From assembly GCA_011090425.1 (NCBI GenBank), contig PHGD01000012.1:1-61866 (forward strand): DNA of 61,866 nucleotides, read 5' to 3'. The DNA is from Nitrospira sp. LK70. Its GTDB lineage: Bacteria > Nitrospirota > Nitrospiria > Nitrospirales > Nitrospiraceae. Both the position numbers and the translations under genes were made by a program. Position 1 is the stretch's first letter. Every line of letters begins with the position of its first letter. Under the pieces are notes generated by a model that was not told where the DNA came from, ran no database searches, and was given only the letters and a program-made list of their open reading frames with translations. Shown piece by piece: positions 25,935 through 35,131 of the stretch.

Positions 25935-28076
25935 ATGGCACAATACGAGCTCAACCTCATCGACTACTGGCTGATCCTCAAGAAACGTAAATACCTGATC
26001 CTACTTTCCACCGTCATGGTGGTACTGTTCACCTTCCTCTTTTCGGAGCTTCTCAAGCCGAACCCGATGTATGAAGCTGCTGCGCGGGTAAAGTTCGAGC
26101 GTAGTACAACGGTGGCCCAGCAACTCCTGGAGTCTCTCTCGTACTCAAGTGTGAACGATCTCGGCACTCAGCTCGAATTCATACGAAGTTTTCCGGTCAT
26201 GGAGCGAGTGGGGATGGATCTCGGACGGGTGCCTCATGATGCTTCAGAAGAGGAGAAACACTCGGCTACCTATTTGAACATTGTGTACAACCTCGGCCAA
26301 GAAATTACGGCACAACGCGAAGGTGATACCAACATCATTCGCATTTCAGCGACGTCTGATGATCCGGAACAGGCGGAGCGGATGGCCAATTTCGCAGCGA
26401 CGGCCTACCGAGTGGAAAATATTGCCGCGCGCAATCGACTGGTGACCGAATCCCGTCGGTTCGTAGAAGAACAGCTGGAAAATCTGGAGAAACGGCTCAA
26501 TGATTCCGAGGAAGCGTTGCGGGCTTTCAAGGAACAGGAGGGGCAGGTGTTTCTTTCGGAGGAAGCCCGAGCGGCGTTGGATACCTTCACCAAGCTTGAA
26601 GAGCAGTCTAACGACGTCTTGCGAAAACGCATCGAGGGCGAGCGACAAATCGAGGTCTTGAAACGATCTGACGCCGTGATCGGTCATCAGAGCACCGGGC
26701 GGATTTTTACGGAAGAACCGAGTGCGCTCCTCACGATCCTGAATCAACGGCTGCTGGATCTGATTCAAGAACGAGATGCTCTCCTGATCAATTACACGTT
26801 CGATCATCCGCAAGTCGCCGAACAGCAAAAGAAGATCAACAATGTCAAGTTGGAGATGATTCAGGAGCTGAAATCAAAGGTGGCGACGCTGAGTGATCGA
26901 GAGGACGCGCTTCAAAAACAGCGAGACCATTACCGCCAGCGCTATCTAGGGTACCCTCGATCCTCGATTCACATGAGCCGATTGGAACGCGAGGTCAAGG
27001 TGAATACGGACCTTCTTGCGACCCTCAAGGCCAAGCACCAGGAATTGTTGATTAAAGGAGCGGAGCGGATTGAAGAAGTGACGATTATTGCCCCGGCCAT
27101 GACGCCGAACAAACCGATCAACGCATCGAACGTCGCGTTGAACTTGATGATCGGGTCGCTGATGGGATGCGTGCTGGGCGTTGTGCTGGCGTTCGGTCGT
27201 GAATCCTTTGATACGTCAATAGGAACCATCGAAGGAGTCGAGGAGTTTCTCAAAGTGCCTGTCTTGGGAATCATTCCCCAGTTTGATTACAAAGCGCTCA
27301 AGGACATGGCCGAAGAAACCCTGCCTCCGGACACCCCCTCTACCGTGGTGGAGAGTTTATCGAAGCTGATCTGCCTTCTCGACCCGAAATCCGTCTTGTC
27401 GGAGAGCCTTCGCTCGCTTCGGACGAACATTCAATTCGCCAGCATGGATCGTCGAGTCAAATCGATTATTTTTACCAGCGCCGGCCTCGGCGAGGGTAAG
27501 AGCACCTGCGTCATCAACCTGGCGATCACCATGGCTCAAGAAGGGATGAAGGTGCTGCTGGTGGACGCCGATCTCCGCAAGCCGATCGTGCATCAACGGC
27601 TGGGGTTGGACCGCGAGCCGGGATTGGTCGATGCATTGCTCGGGGCCACTTCCTGGCGATCCTACGTCCGTTCTGCCACGGATCTGATGCTTGGGACCGT
27701 TGGTGTCGATCGAGTCATGAATACCCCTGGGTTGGACAACCTTCACGTGCTCACCAGCGGGTCAGAATCAGGAAACCCCAACGAATTCTTGAATATTAAT
27801 AAAATTAAGACACTGACAGCAGAAATGCAGGCAGATTACGACATCGTGCTGATTGACACACCGCCAATTCTTCCCGTGACGGACGCGGTGGCCTTCAGCT
27901 CGCGTGTCGATGGGACCATCTTGGTATACCAGGTCGGTCGAATCGGGCGAAACGCGCTGAAGCGAGCCAAATTCCTGCTCGACCATGCCCAGGCGAATGT
28001 TCTTGGCGTAGTCTTGACCAATGTGAAGTCGGAAGTGACGCCGGAGTACGGACTCTATCGGTATGAGCCTCGATAA
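25935..28076 (+). CDS. Wzc-type chain-length regulator fused to BY-kinase
   Basis: 713 residues from the ATG at 25935 (a TTG at 25920 adds five). It has a Wzz domain with a first membrane helix (about 18-38), long coiled-coil segments around 170-360 with the GNVR-like SRLEREVKVNTDLLATLKAK, a second helix near 395-415, then a bacterial tyrosine kinase: Walker A GLGEGKST (517-524), VDADLRKP and VLIDTPPILPVTDA. The tail EYGLYRYEPR holds three tyrosines, a short version of the usual autophosphorylation cluster. It controls polymer length and export through phosphorylation cycles. Confidence 0.9.
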   Translation: MAQYELNLIDYWLILKKRKYLILLSTVMVVLFTFLFSELLKPNPMYEAAARVKFERSTTVAQQLLESLSYSSVNDLGTQLEFIRSFPVMERVGMDLGRVPHDASEEEKHSATYLNIVYNLGQEITAQREGDTNIIRISATSDDPEQAERMANFAATAYRVENIAARNRLVTESRRFVEEQLENLEKRLNDSEEALRAFKEQEGQVFLSEEARAALDTFTKLEEQSNDVLRKRIEGERQIEVLKRSDAVIGHQSTGRIFTEEPSALLTILNQRLLDLIQERDALLINYTFDHPQVAEQQKKINNVKLEMIQELKSKVATLSDREDALQKQRDHYRQRYLGYPRSSIHMSRLEREVKVNTDLLATLKAKHQELLIKGAERIEEVTIIAPAMTPNKPINASNVALNLMIGSLMGCVLGVVLAFGRESFDTSIGTIEGVEEFLKVPVLGIIPQFDYKALKDMAEETLPPDTPSTVVESLSKLICLLDPKSVLSESLRSLRTNIQFASMDRRVKSIIFTSAGLGEGKSTCVINLAITMAQEGMKVLLVDADLRKPIVHQRLGLDREPGLVDALLGATSWRSYVRSATDLMLGTVGVDRVMNTPGLDNLHVLTSGSESGNPNEFLNINKIKTLTAEMQADYDIVLIDTPPILPVTDAVAFSSRVDGTILVYQVGRIGRNALKRAKFLLDHAQANVLGVVLTNVKSEVTPEYGLYRYEPR

Positions 28077-28099
28077 CCAGGCAGAGGAACCTCCGTGTC

Positions 28100-29482
28100 A
28101 TGCAACAAGCAACCATCAGCCCCCAAGATAGTCTGGTTATCGCTGTACTAGCCGCCGTCACCGCAGTCGGTCTCACACTCACGACCCCTGCAGTCGGCAT
28201 GCAAGCCGTCGTAGGATTTGCGATCGTTCTCACGGCCTTCACTTCCGTTTCTGCTGCTCTCTACCTCCTGATTGCTTCCATGCTGTTGTCTCCCGAGGTT
28301 GCGATCGGGCGGATCGAAGGCCGCGGTGTCGGTGGACGAGAGTTGTCGTTTCGGATGGACGACATTCTATTAGTTGTCATTGGATTCAGTTGGTTGGTCA
28401 AGAACATCGTCTATCGTGAATTGGCTTTATTTCGTGAGACACCACTGAACCGACCGATCGCTGCGTACATGGTGATCTGCGTTGTCTCAACTTTGGTCGG
28501 TGTCCTGAACGGGCATGTCAGACCCATGACGGGATTTTTCTTTGCGCTGAAGTACTTCGAATATTTTTTCGTATTTTTTATGGTCGTCAACCATGTGCGG
28601 TCTCAGCAGCAGGTCGTAGGCCTCGTCGTGGCTCTCCTTACCGTCGGCCTCCTTGTCAGCCTGTATGCGATTTCCCAAATACCGAGCGGCCAACGTGCCT
28701 CAGCCCCGTTTGAAGGTGAAAGCGGAGAGCCGAATACCTTGGGCGGCTACTTGGTGTTCCTTCTGGCTATCATGACCGGGCTCTTGCTGCATGTTCGGTT
28801 CGGCCCGATTCGCATCGCATTGTTGGTACTCAGCGGTTTTGCCGTCTTGGCCTTGATGGCCACCTTGTCGCGATCTTCATACCTGGCCGGCATCGTCCTG
28901 CTTATGGCGGTAGGGTTGACCCAGTGGAGACGTCCGCGGGTGCTGACACTGTTGCTCGTCGTCGTTGCATTGGTTCCATTGCTGGCCCCTCCCAATGTGA
29001 AACAACGGGTCAATGAAACTTTTTTTGGTCGTCAATATGGCGGAGAGATCAAAGTGGGTAATGTGGGATTGGACCTCTCCACAACGGAGCGCCTGAAATC
29101 ATGGGCCTATATTCTCAAGGACTGGGTCCATGATCCTATTCTTGGGCGAGGAATTACCGGGTATGCATGGGCCGACGCACAATACGTCAAAATCATCGGT
29201 GAGACCGGTCTCGCTGGACTCGTCGCGTTCGGGTTCATTATCTATCGACTCTGGCGCTGTGCCCGCGAGTCGTTCTTGTCTCAAGCAGATCCCTTTGCCA
29301 AGGGGTTGGCCCATGGGTTTCTCTTGGGGCTCGTCGCTATGCTCGCGCATGGGATCGGAGCCAATACATTCATCATCATCCGGATTATGGAACCGTTTTG
29401 GCTTTGCGCTGGGTTGGTCATGCTATTGCCCACCCTGTCTACCCAGGCCGAGCCATTGACCAAGCCCGAGGAAGCCGTGTGA
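28100..29482 (+). CDS. O-antigen ligase/polymerase-like membrane protein (Wzy type)
   Basis: 460 residues with about 12 membrane segments. The Wzy_C signature lies in the large periplasmic loop: LSRSSYLAGIVLLMAVGL, then TTERLKSWAYILKDWVHDP and GRGITGY (near residues 330-360). It would join repeat units on undecaprenyl pyrophosphate. The next gene starts inside its stop codon (GTGA). A WaaL-type ligase is possible by fold, but the Wza/Wzc/Wzx context favours a polymerase. Confidence 0.83.
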   Translation: MQQATISPQDSLVIAVLAAVTAVGLTLTTPAVGMQAVVGFAIVLTAFTSVSAALYLLIASMLLSPEVAIGRIEGRGVGGRELSFRMDDILLVVIGFSWLVKNIVYRELALFRETPLNRPIAAYMVICVVSTLVGVLNGHVRPMTGFFFALKYFEYFFVFFMVVNHVRSQQQVVGLVVALLTVGLLVSLYAISQIPSGQRASAPFEGESGEPNTLGGYLVFLLAIMTGLLLHVRFGPIRIALLVLSGFAVLALMATLSRSSYLAGIVLLMAVGLTQWRRPRVLTLLLVVVALVPLLAPPNVKQRVNETFFGRQYGGEIKVGNVGLDLSTTERLKSWAYILKDWVHDPILGRGITGYAWADAQYVKIIGETGLAGLVAFGFIIYRLWRCARESFLSQADPFAKGLAHGFLLGLVAMLAHGIGANTFIIIRIMEPFWLCAGLVMLLPTLSTQAEPLTKPEEAV

Positions 29483-30666
29483 CGTGGTTTCTCTTTTGTT
29501 ATTGGTATGAGCGGGATGCCCAGCGTGATCCTGTCGGACTGGTGCGGATCTGGGCGTTGGCCAATGTCTTAACCGATGTGGGAGACAGAGTGACGCTCTT
29601 CCCTCCGTGGTATCGATCGGCACGAGCTCAACGAACCTGTACCATCATTCCGATCCCCCTTCTTCATCTGCCGCTGATCCGTCCACTGTCGTATGCGTGC
29701 TTGTCGTTCGTGCGTGGCCTGACGCAAGCGCTCATCATCAGACCGGATATCGTGTACTACCGATGGATGGACAGTCCGCATGCGCTGATCTTGGCCAAAT
29801 TGCTCCGCGTGCCGTGCGTCTGCGAAGTCAACGGTGAACCGGTACCTCAATGGCCTGGAAACCAGAGAAAGTTTGTTCCTTGGTTCAAGCAGCTGTTGGC
29901 CCGCGTGGCGTTGAAACGCTGCGATCGCATCGTTGTTCTGACAGAGGGATTACGGACATTGCTTCAGGAACGGTATGAGGTCCCGCTTGAGCGGATCGCT
30001 GTACTTCCGAGTGGCACCGATGTGCAGCGGTTTACTGCACGAGATGCGGTGGCCAGCCGCCTGGAACTGGGTCTTTTGCCGAATCGGCTGTACGTTGGGT
30101 TTGTCGGAAGCTTCTATCGATACCAAGGACTGGCTTGTCTGCTTGACGCGATGCAGTTGGTCAAGCGAGTCCGTCCATCGGCTCAGCTTCTACTTGTAGG
30201 GGACGGAGAAGTGATTGAAGAACTGAAGCAACAGGCCAAGGGGATGGGATTCGACGACAGTGTTACGTGGGTTGGCCGAGTCCCTTACTGGGAGGTGCCG
30301 ACTTGGATCGGTGCGATGAACGTGTGTGTCGCACCCTTCCGCGGGGATCGAGGAGAAACTTCGCCGGTTAAACTCTTTGACTATTTGGCCTGCCATCGTC
30401 CGGTCATCGCAAGCGCCATCCCCAGCGTTGTATCGACATTTACTCCTGACAGCGGTGTGCAGCTTGTCCAGCCGGACGATCCTCGTCCGCTGGCCGATGC
30501 AATTCTTGCCTTGTTGAACGATCCAGGTCGCTGCGCGTTGTTGGGTAGGCAGGGGCGGCGATTTGTTGAAGAGCGGTTCTCCTGGACGGCTATCGTAGAG
30601 CAACTTCGGCAATGGGTCGGCGAAGACCTGGGAGTCATCCGGCATGCGGATTCTCACCTATTGTGA
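29479..30666 (+). CDS. Glycosyltransferase family 4 (GT-B)
   Basis: 395 residues from a GTG that overlaps the previous stop by four bases; a longer frame upstream lies within the polymerase gene. The C-terminal half carries the GT4 pattern: IAVLPSGTDVQRF, LYVGFVGSFYRYQGL, LLLVGDGEVIEELK, and the sugar-nucleotide E-x(7)-E-like segment SPVKLFDYLACHRPVIAS. It probably adds one sugar of the repeat unit at the cytosolic face; donor and acceptor are unknown. Confidence 0.85.
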   Translation: MTWFLFCYWYERDAQRDPVGLVRIWALANVLTDVGDRVTLFPPWYRSARAQRTCTIIPIPLLHLPLIRPLSYACLSFVRGLTQALIIRPDIVYYRWMDSPHALILAKLLRVPCVCEVNGEPVPQWPGNQRKFVPWFKQLLARVALKRCDRIVVLTEGLRTLLQERYEVPLERIAVLPSGTDVQRFTARDAVASRLELGLLPNRLYVGFVGSFYRYQGLACLLDAMQLVKRVRPSAQLLLVGDGEVIEELKQQAKGMGFDDSVTWVGRVPYWEVPTWIGAMNVCVAPFRGDRGETSPVKLFDYLACHRPVIASAIPSVVSTFTPDSGVQLVQPDDPRPLADAILALLNDPGRCALLGRQGRRFVEERFSWTAIVEQLRQWVGEDLGVIRHADSHLL

Positions 30667-31831
30667 TGAAGACATCGGGGTGGCGGCCGGTGGTTCTCGA
30701 CAGGTGCTGGAACTTGCCAAGGCACTCGCATTGCGCGGTCACGAAGTCACTCTAGTGGCGCCGCAGTCAGAAGGAGAGAGAATCGCCCTCGCGGCTTCGA
30801 TTCAGGTTCAGATTGCGTTCGTCCCAGTGGTGCGGTGGGGTGGGTTGCGCCCTTTTTCGTTTTTCTGGAGTTCCATGAGAATGTTGAAAAGGCTCTTGCA
30901 GGCAAGGCGTCCGGAGCTGTTGTTGTGGTTTGATTCACCAGGGCAAATGGCGCCGCTCTGGGCACTTAAAACCAGCAATTGTCCGGTCGTGTATTTTGTA
31001 AACGGACTTCCACATGAGGAAATCCAAGGCCTCTGGCGCCGCCCGCCTCTTCGCGGCCTACTAACCTATGGTCTTCGTCTTGCCTTAAGGAAGGCAACAG
31101 CATTGGTAAGCGTGTGTCCGGAGGTGTTGACCGGTCTTGGGAAGTTGGAACCCATCAACACGAAGCAATCTTCGATTATTAGAAACGGGGTTGATCCGGA
31201 GCGCTTCTTTCCACAGCCTCAGGAGAAAATCAGAGTAGAACTCGACCTCATCGCTCCGGGCCCTTACATCCTGTTTGTCGGAGGATTCTTCCCATGGCAT
31301 GGCCTGGATACATTGGTTGAAGCCATTGCCCTCGTCGCGAGGTCGTTCCCAACGGTTCAATGTCTCTTGGTCGGAGAAGGACAGACTAAAAGGGTTCTCG
31401 AAGAACAGGTTCGACAGTTACGCCTCACTGCTCACGTTCAATTCATCGGACGTGCCGACTTCGACATGGTTCCGAAATGGATCGCGGCTTCAGATGTCTG
31501 TGTGGTGCTCTATCGGAAGACTCGTTCTTACCCGGGAGATTCAATGAAGCTGTGGGAATACCTGGCTTGCGGGCGACCTGTCGTTACGACAGCCGGGCCT
31601 GGATATGGAGACACCGTTGAAGAGTTGCACTGTGGTTTGTCGGCTAAAGCCGATGATCCTACCGATCTTGCCCGTCAACTTCTTTGTCTATTAGTCGACC
31701 AGGATCTTCGGAGAAGTATGGGCGAACGGGGGTGGATGGCCGTGGTTCGATCCCATACCTGGGCCTCGCGGGCTGCGCAACTTGATCAGGTTTGTGATCG
31801 CGCGATTGCGGACATGAAATCGACGGCTTAA
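30644..31831 (+). CDS. Glycosyltransferase family 4 (GT-B)
   Basis: 395 residues, starting MRILTYCDEDIGVAAGGSRQ, with a typical N-terminal GGSRQVLELAKALALRGHEV. The C-domain has IIRNGVDPERFFP, YILFVGGFFPWHGLDTLVEA, LLVGEGQ, and SMKLWEYLACGRPVVTT. It overlaps the preceding glycosyltransferase by 23 bases and shares its general plan, so the two may be old duplicates that now act on different sugars. Confidence 0.86.
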   Translation: MRILTYCDEDIGVAAGGSRQVLELAKALALRGHEVTLVAPQSEGERIALAASIQVQIAFVPVVRWGGLRPFSFFWSSMRMLKRLLQARRPELLLWFDSPGQMAPLWALKTSNCPVVYFVNGLPHEEIQGLWRRPPLRGLLTYGLRLALRKATALVSVCPEVLTGLGKLEPINTKQSSIIRNGVDPERFFPQPQEKIRVELDLIAPGPYILFVGGFFPWHGLDTLVEAIALVARSFPTVQCLLVGEGQTKRVLEEQVRQLRLTAHVQFIGRADFDMVPKWIAASDVCVVLYRKTRSYPGDSMKLWEYLACGRPVVTTAGPGYGDTVEELHCGLSAKADDPTDLARQLLCLLVDQDLRRSMGERGWMAVVRSHTWASRAAQLDQVCDRAIADMKSTA

Positions 31832-31838
31832 ACACATC

Positions 31839-33341
31839 ATGATCCCAAAGGCCAATGCCGGCTTGTCGATGATGAGTATCCGGGACGATGAACCGAATCC
31901 GTTGCGTTTACGCCAGAAGATTCTTCGGGCCGGTTGGTGGACCGGAGGAGGATTCCTGCTCGATAAAGTGATCGCGGCTGCTCAATTGACGGTATTGGTA
32001 CGAATCCTGACTCCGTCCGACTTCGGTGTAATGGCAGCTTCTGCCGCCGTATTGCTGGCGATGCTCACGATCAGCGAGCTGGGGTTGGAATCAGCACTCG
32101 TTGCCAAAGAGATCGTCAGCGAAGACGACCTTGCAGCGGTCTGGACATTGTCTGTTGTCAGAGGGCTCTTGATGGCCACCGGGATCTGGATCATAGCCGG
32201 TGTGGTCGGTGAGATCATGCGCATGCCGACCTTGGAGTCTCTCCTGCGAGTCCATGCATGGGCCCTGATCATCCAGGGGTTCCAAAGCCCGGCGTTGACG
32301 CTCATGCTGAAGAAGTTGGACCTGCGTCGAAAAGTCGCGATCGATGTTGTCCGACGCATCGTGGAAGCAGTCGTGACCCTTACCATCGCCATCCTCTATC
32401 GGACCCTGTGGGCGTTGGTCATCGGACAGTTGGTCGGTTTGACGATCGGCTGTCTTCTTTCTTTCCGAGTGGCCCCATTTACTCCCGGTCGGTCCCTTAA
32501 GCTATCGGCGCTCTCTTATTTCGTCCGGTATGGAGGACATTCGAACCTGACCACGCTGTGCGCCTTCGTCGTCATGACGGGGGGAGAGCTGGTGATCGGT
32601 CGTCTGCTGGGATCCGAAGCGTTGGGATTTTATCAGGTGGCGCTGACCATTCCGCTCCTCATTGGTGCTCGTGCCACAGCGCTCATGCAGCAAATCAGCG
32701 TACCGACCTATGCTTCATTGCAGCGGGATCAACCAGGTCTGATTCGTGTCTTCGATCTGCAGATGGGACTGATCGGCATTGTCTATATTCCCCTTGCCGT
32801 CGCCATAGGTGCGTTGGCTCCCATGATGGTTCCGATCGTATTCGGCCAGCAATGGACCAGTATCAGCGACTCTCTGCAAGTCTTCTGCGTGTATTCCGTC
32901 TGCGCCGGTTACTCCAGTGTCATGGCCTCCTTGCACTATGGCTTGGGACGGCCCGACCTTCAGGTGAAAAGTTGGGTCGCACAATGTGCTCTCTACATGA
33001 CGATGATCGTTCCAATGACGTTCTCATTCGGACTGTTCGGAGCCGTCGTCTCGCTGACGGCAAGCTATGTTCTCGGTACAACAGTGCAAGCACTGGAAAC
33101 GAGGAGGCTCCTTGGGGTTTCGACGGACGATACGTTTATATCGCTTGGCCGAACCGGACTCCTTGGCCTGGTGGCCGGCGCACTGTTGTGGACCGGAGCC
33201 GGTCAGAATCGTCTCGCCCTCCCGTGGACGCCGCAGATCTTAGCCATGGCGACGGCCGGAGTATTCGGTTGGTATCTCTGGCGGGTCGAGCGGCCGCGAC
33301 TCAAGACCCTATGGAACTATCAATCGCAGGTAGGAGCGTAA
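31839..33341 (+). CDS. Polysaccharide flippase (Wzx-like, MOP superfamily)
   Basis: 500 residues with about 13-14 membrane segments. The start LRAGWWTGGGFLLDKVIAA...LVRILTPSDFGVMA is characteristic of the WzxC/RfbX-type branch (LxxGxxW...LARxLxPxDFG). An inner repeat of helices continues to the C-terminus. It would move lipid-linked repeat units to the periplasm. Its stop codon overlaps the ATG of the next gene (TAATG). Confidence 0.85.
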   Translation: MIPKANAGLSMMSIRDDEPNPLRLRQKILRAGWWTGGGFLLDKVIAAAQLTVLVRILTPSDFGVMAASAAVLLAMLTISELGLESALVAKEIVSEDDLAAVWTLSVVRGLLMATGIWIIAGVVGEIMRMPTLESLLRVHAWALIIQGFQSPALTLMLKKLDLRRKVAIDVVRRIVEAVVTLTIAILYRTLWALVIGQLVGLTIGCLLSFRVAPFTPGRSLKLSALSYFVRYGGHSNLTTLCAFVVMTGGELVIGRLLGSEALGFYQVALTIPLLIGARATALMQQISVPTYASLQRDQPGLIRVFDLQMGLIGIVYIPLAVAIGALAPMMVPIVFGQQWTSISDSLQVFCVYSVCAGYSSVMASLHYGLGRPDLQVKSWVAQCALYMTMIVPMTFSFGLFGAVVSLTASYVLGTTVQALETRRLLGVSTDDTFISLGRTGLLGLVAGALLWTGAGQNRLALPWTPQILAMATAGVFGWYLWRVERPRLKTLWNYQSQVGA

Positions 33342-34312
33342 TGTTCGACGGCTCCGTGGACCTCTCCATCGCGATCGTGAGTTACAACACCAGAGTGCAC
33401 ATGCTTGAGTGCCTGAGATCGGTATTCGAGTCCACTCTCGCGATCCGATTCGAAGTGATCGTCGTCGATAACGACTCCAAAGACGGGACCGTGGAAGCCA
33501 TTCGAACAAGCTATCCCACGGTGCACCTCATCGTGAATCACGAGAACCGGGGTTTCTCAAAGGGCGTCAATCAAGCGTTGTCGGTCAGTACTGGACGATA
33601 CCTTCTCATGTTGAACAGCGATACGCTGGTGCAACGGCAGGCATTGGATCGGATGGTGGCCTGTCTCGATGAAGATCCCAAGATCGGCGCCGTGGGATGC
33701 AAACAATGGACGGGAGACGGCCGGCTGTACCAGTCCTGTTTCCCGTTCCCTTCGATCCAGGACCATCTCATCCATGCATCCTTCCTTCGAAAATGCGCTC
33801 CGGCATGGCAAGAGATGCTGGCTGCAAGGCAGGCCATCGACTGCACGAAATCGCAAGACGTGGACTGGATTAATGGAGCCTGCTTGATGGTCCGAACGGA
33901 TCTGATGAGGGCCTGCGGTGGATTGGACGAAGGCTACTTTATGTATTTTGAAGATGCTGATTTATGCCGAACCCTTCGTCGGCTGAGCTATCGCGTTCGG
34001 CATCTGGCTGACGCGGACATCGTACATCTGATCGGCCGGAGCGGGGTGGGAGACCGTACTCGCCTCAACTTCGTATGGGAATTCAGCCGTATCCGTTATG
34101 TGGAGCGGCATTTCCCTCCATTGAAACGGATCATCATGAAAATCTGGATCGCGCTCGGCGCGGTCCTGCGGCTGATCGGCGCGATCGGTCGTCGCCCATC
34201 AAGCGTGAATGACCGCTCCCTCGGCATGTATGTCTCGGTTGTACGACGACTCTGGCACTGGGGCCAGCCGGTCCCGTCCAGGCTTGTGTGGATCGGGCCG
34301 AACAGGGGATAG
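33341..34312 (+). CDS. Glycosyltransferase family 2 (rhamnosyltransferase-like)
   Basis: 323 residues from the ATG at 33341, preceded by TAGGAG; the open frame runs 261 codons further upstream but that part lies inside the flippase gene. The GT-A fold is clear: SIAIVSYNTR, VVDNDSKDGT, NRGFSKGVNQAL, LMLNSDT (DxD-like), then DWINGACLMVRTDLM and FMYFEDADLCRTLRR. This architecture is usual in rhamnosyl- or related transferases of surface polysaccharides. The C-terminus LVWIGPNRG is echoed 70 bases downstream. Confidence 0.87.
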   Translation: MFDGSVDLSIAIVSYNTRVHMLECLRSVFESTLAIRFEVIVVDNDSKDGTVEAIRTSYPTVHLIVNHENRGFSKGVNQALSVSTGRYLLMLNSDTLVQRQALDRMVACLDEDPKIGAVGCKQWTGDGRLYQSCFPFPSIQDHLIHASFLRKCAPAWQEMLAARQAIDCTKSQDVDWINGACLMVRTDLMRACGGLDEGYFMYFEDADLCRTLRRLSYRVRHLADADIVHLIGRSGVGDRTRLNFVWEFSRIRYVERHFPPLKRIIMKIWIALGAVLRLIGAIGRRPSSVNDRSLGMYVSVVRRLWHWGQPVPSRLVWIGPNRG

Positions 34313-34392
34313 GGAAACTGTTGAACGGATCGCGCATCCATTGGTATTGAATGTTCCTGTGGATCTTGACGAATAGGGGGTAGGGGAACCGT
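34287..34392 (+). repeat. Imperfect 35-bp direct repeat at the end of the GT2 gene
   Basis: 34287-34321 and 34358-34392 match at 28 of 35 bases (both start TGTGGATC and contain GGGG.TAGGG). The first copy is the gene end, reading LVWIGPNRG and stop; the second reads MFLWILTNRG and stop. The second copy also supplies the AGGGG and GTG start of the methyltransferase gene. It looks like the remaining 3' tip of a duplicated or deleted glycosyltransferase gene. Confidence 0.55.
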
Positions 34393-35131
34393 GGAGCGAA
34401 GGGCCGCTTATCCAACAGATACGCAGCATGTCGTGAATCTATCCGGATATGTGTGGGCGGCTCGTCAACTCGGACCGCTTGAAGAGCGGTGCGCCTTGGA
34501 CCTTTCCTGTGGTACCGGCTATGGCAGTGACTATTTAGGTGTCTGTGCCGGTCGAATCGTGGGGGTCGATTGTGCTCCCGACGTCGTCGCCAAATGCCGA
34601 GCGGACTATCCTCGATCGAACGTCGCGTTCCTTGCGATGGATGCTTGTGCATTGGGCTTTCGTGATGCGTCATTCGACTGCATTGTTTCGCAAGACACGA
34701 TCGAGCATATCCAGGATGATCATCGTTTTGTGTCTGAACTGACTCGGGTGCTGAAACCAAACGGCGCGCTCATCATATTCACCCCGCAGGGAAAGGGTCA
34801 GGGAGCGACTCCCGACGATCCTTACCACATTCGTGAATATACATCGGACGAATTTAGGGCTTTGCTACAGCCGCATTTTTCGACGATTCGCTGGTACGGT
34901 CGCCGTCAGGGGTATCGTCTCAAGGCGGTTGAACGTTCCATGGACATCGTGCGCAATTTGGACCCGGTTGGGTTCCGCAATTGTGTTCCACGACCTATTC
35001 GTCATTGGATTGGCAGCGTGATGAGCCAAGCACAAGGAGGGCCGGCCTTACATGAACTAGTGCCCGACGATATCGAGTATTGCGAAGGGGTCGCGGATGA
35101 TACCAATTTGATCGGGGTTTGCATCAAATGA
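34391..35131 (+). CDS. SAM-dependent class I methyltransferase
   Basis: 246 residues from a GTG with AGGGG upstream. The SAM motif I is ALDLSCGTGYGSDYLG (about 38-53), then VGVDCAPDVV (motif II) and FDCIVSQDTIEHIQDD...LTRVLKPNGALIIFTP (motifs IV-VI), which matches the Methyltransf_11 family. It probably methylates a sugar or an intermediate of the polymer. The final ATGA overlaps the next start. Confidence 0.85.
   Translation: MERRAAYPTDTQHVVNLSGYVWAARQLGPLEERCALDLSCGTGYGSDYLGVCAGRIVGVDCAPDVVAKCRADYPRSNVAFLAMDACALGFRDASFDCIVSQDTIEHIQDDHRFVSELTRVLKPNGALIIFTPQGKGQGATPDDPYHIREYTSDEFRALLQPHFSTIRWYGRRQGYRLKAVERSMDIVRNLDPVGFRNCVPRPIRHWIGSVMSQAQGGPALHELVPDDIEYCEGVADDTNLIGVCIK

Noticed and set aside
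32558..33340. Long N-terminal extension of the GT2 frame over the flippase gene
   Set aside because: The extension is Arg/Asp/Ser-rich and has no family features, lies fully inside the well-supported flippase gene, and a good ribosome site precedes the ATG at 33341.
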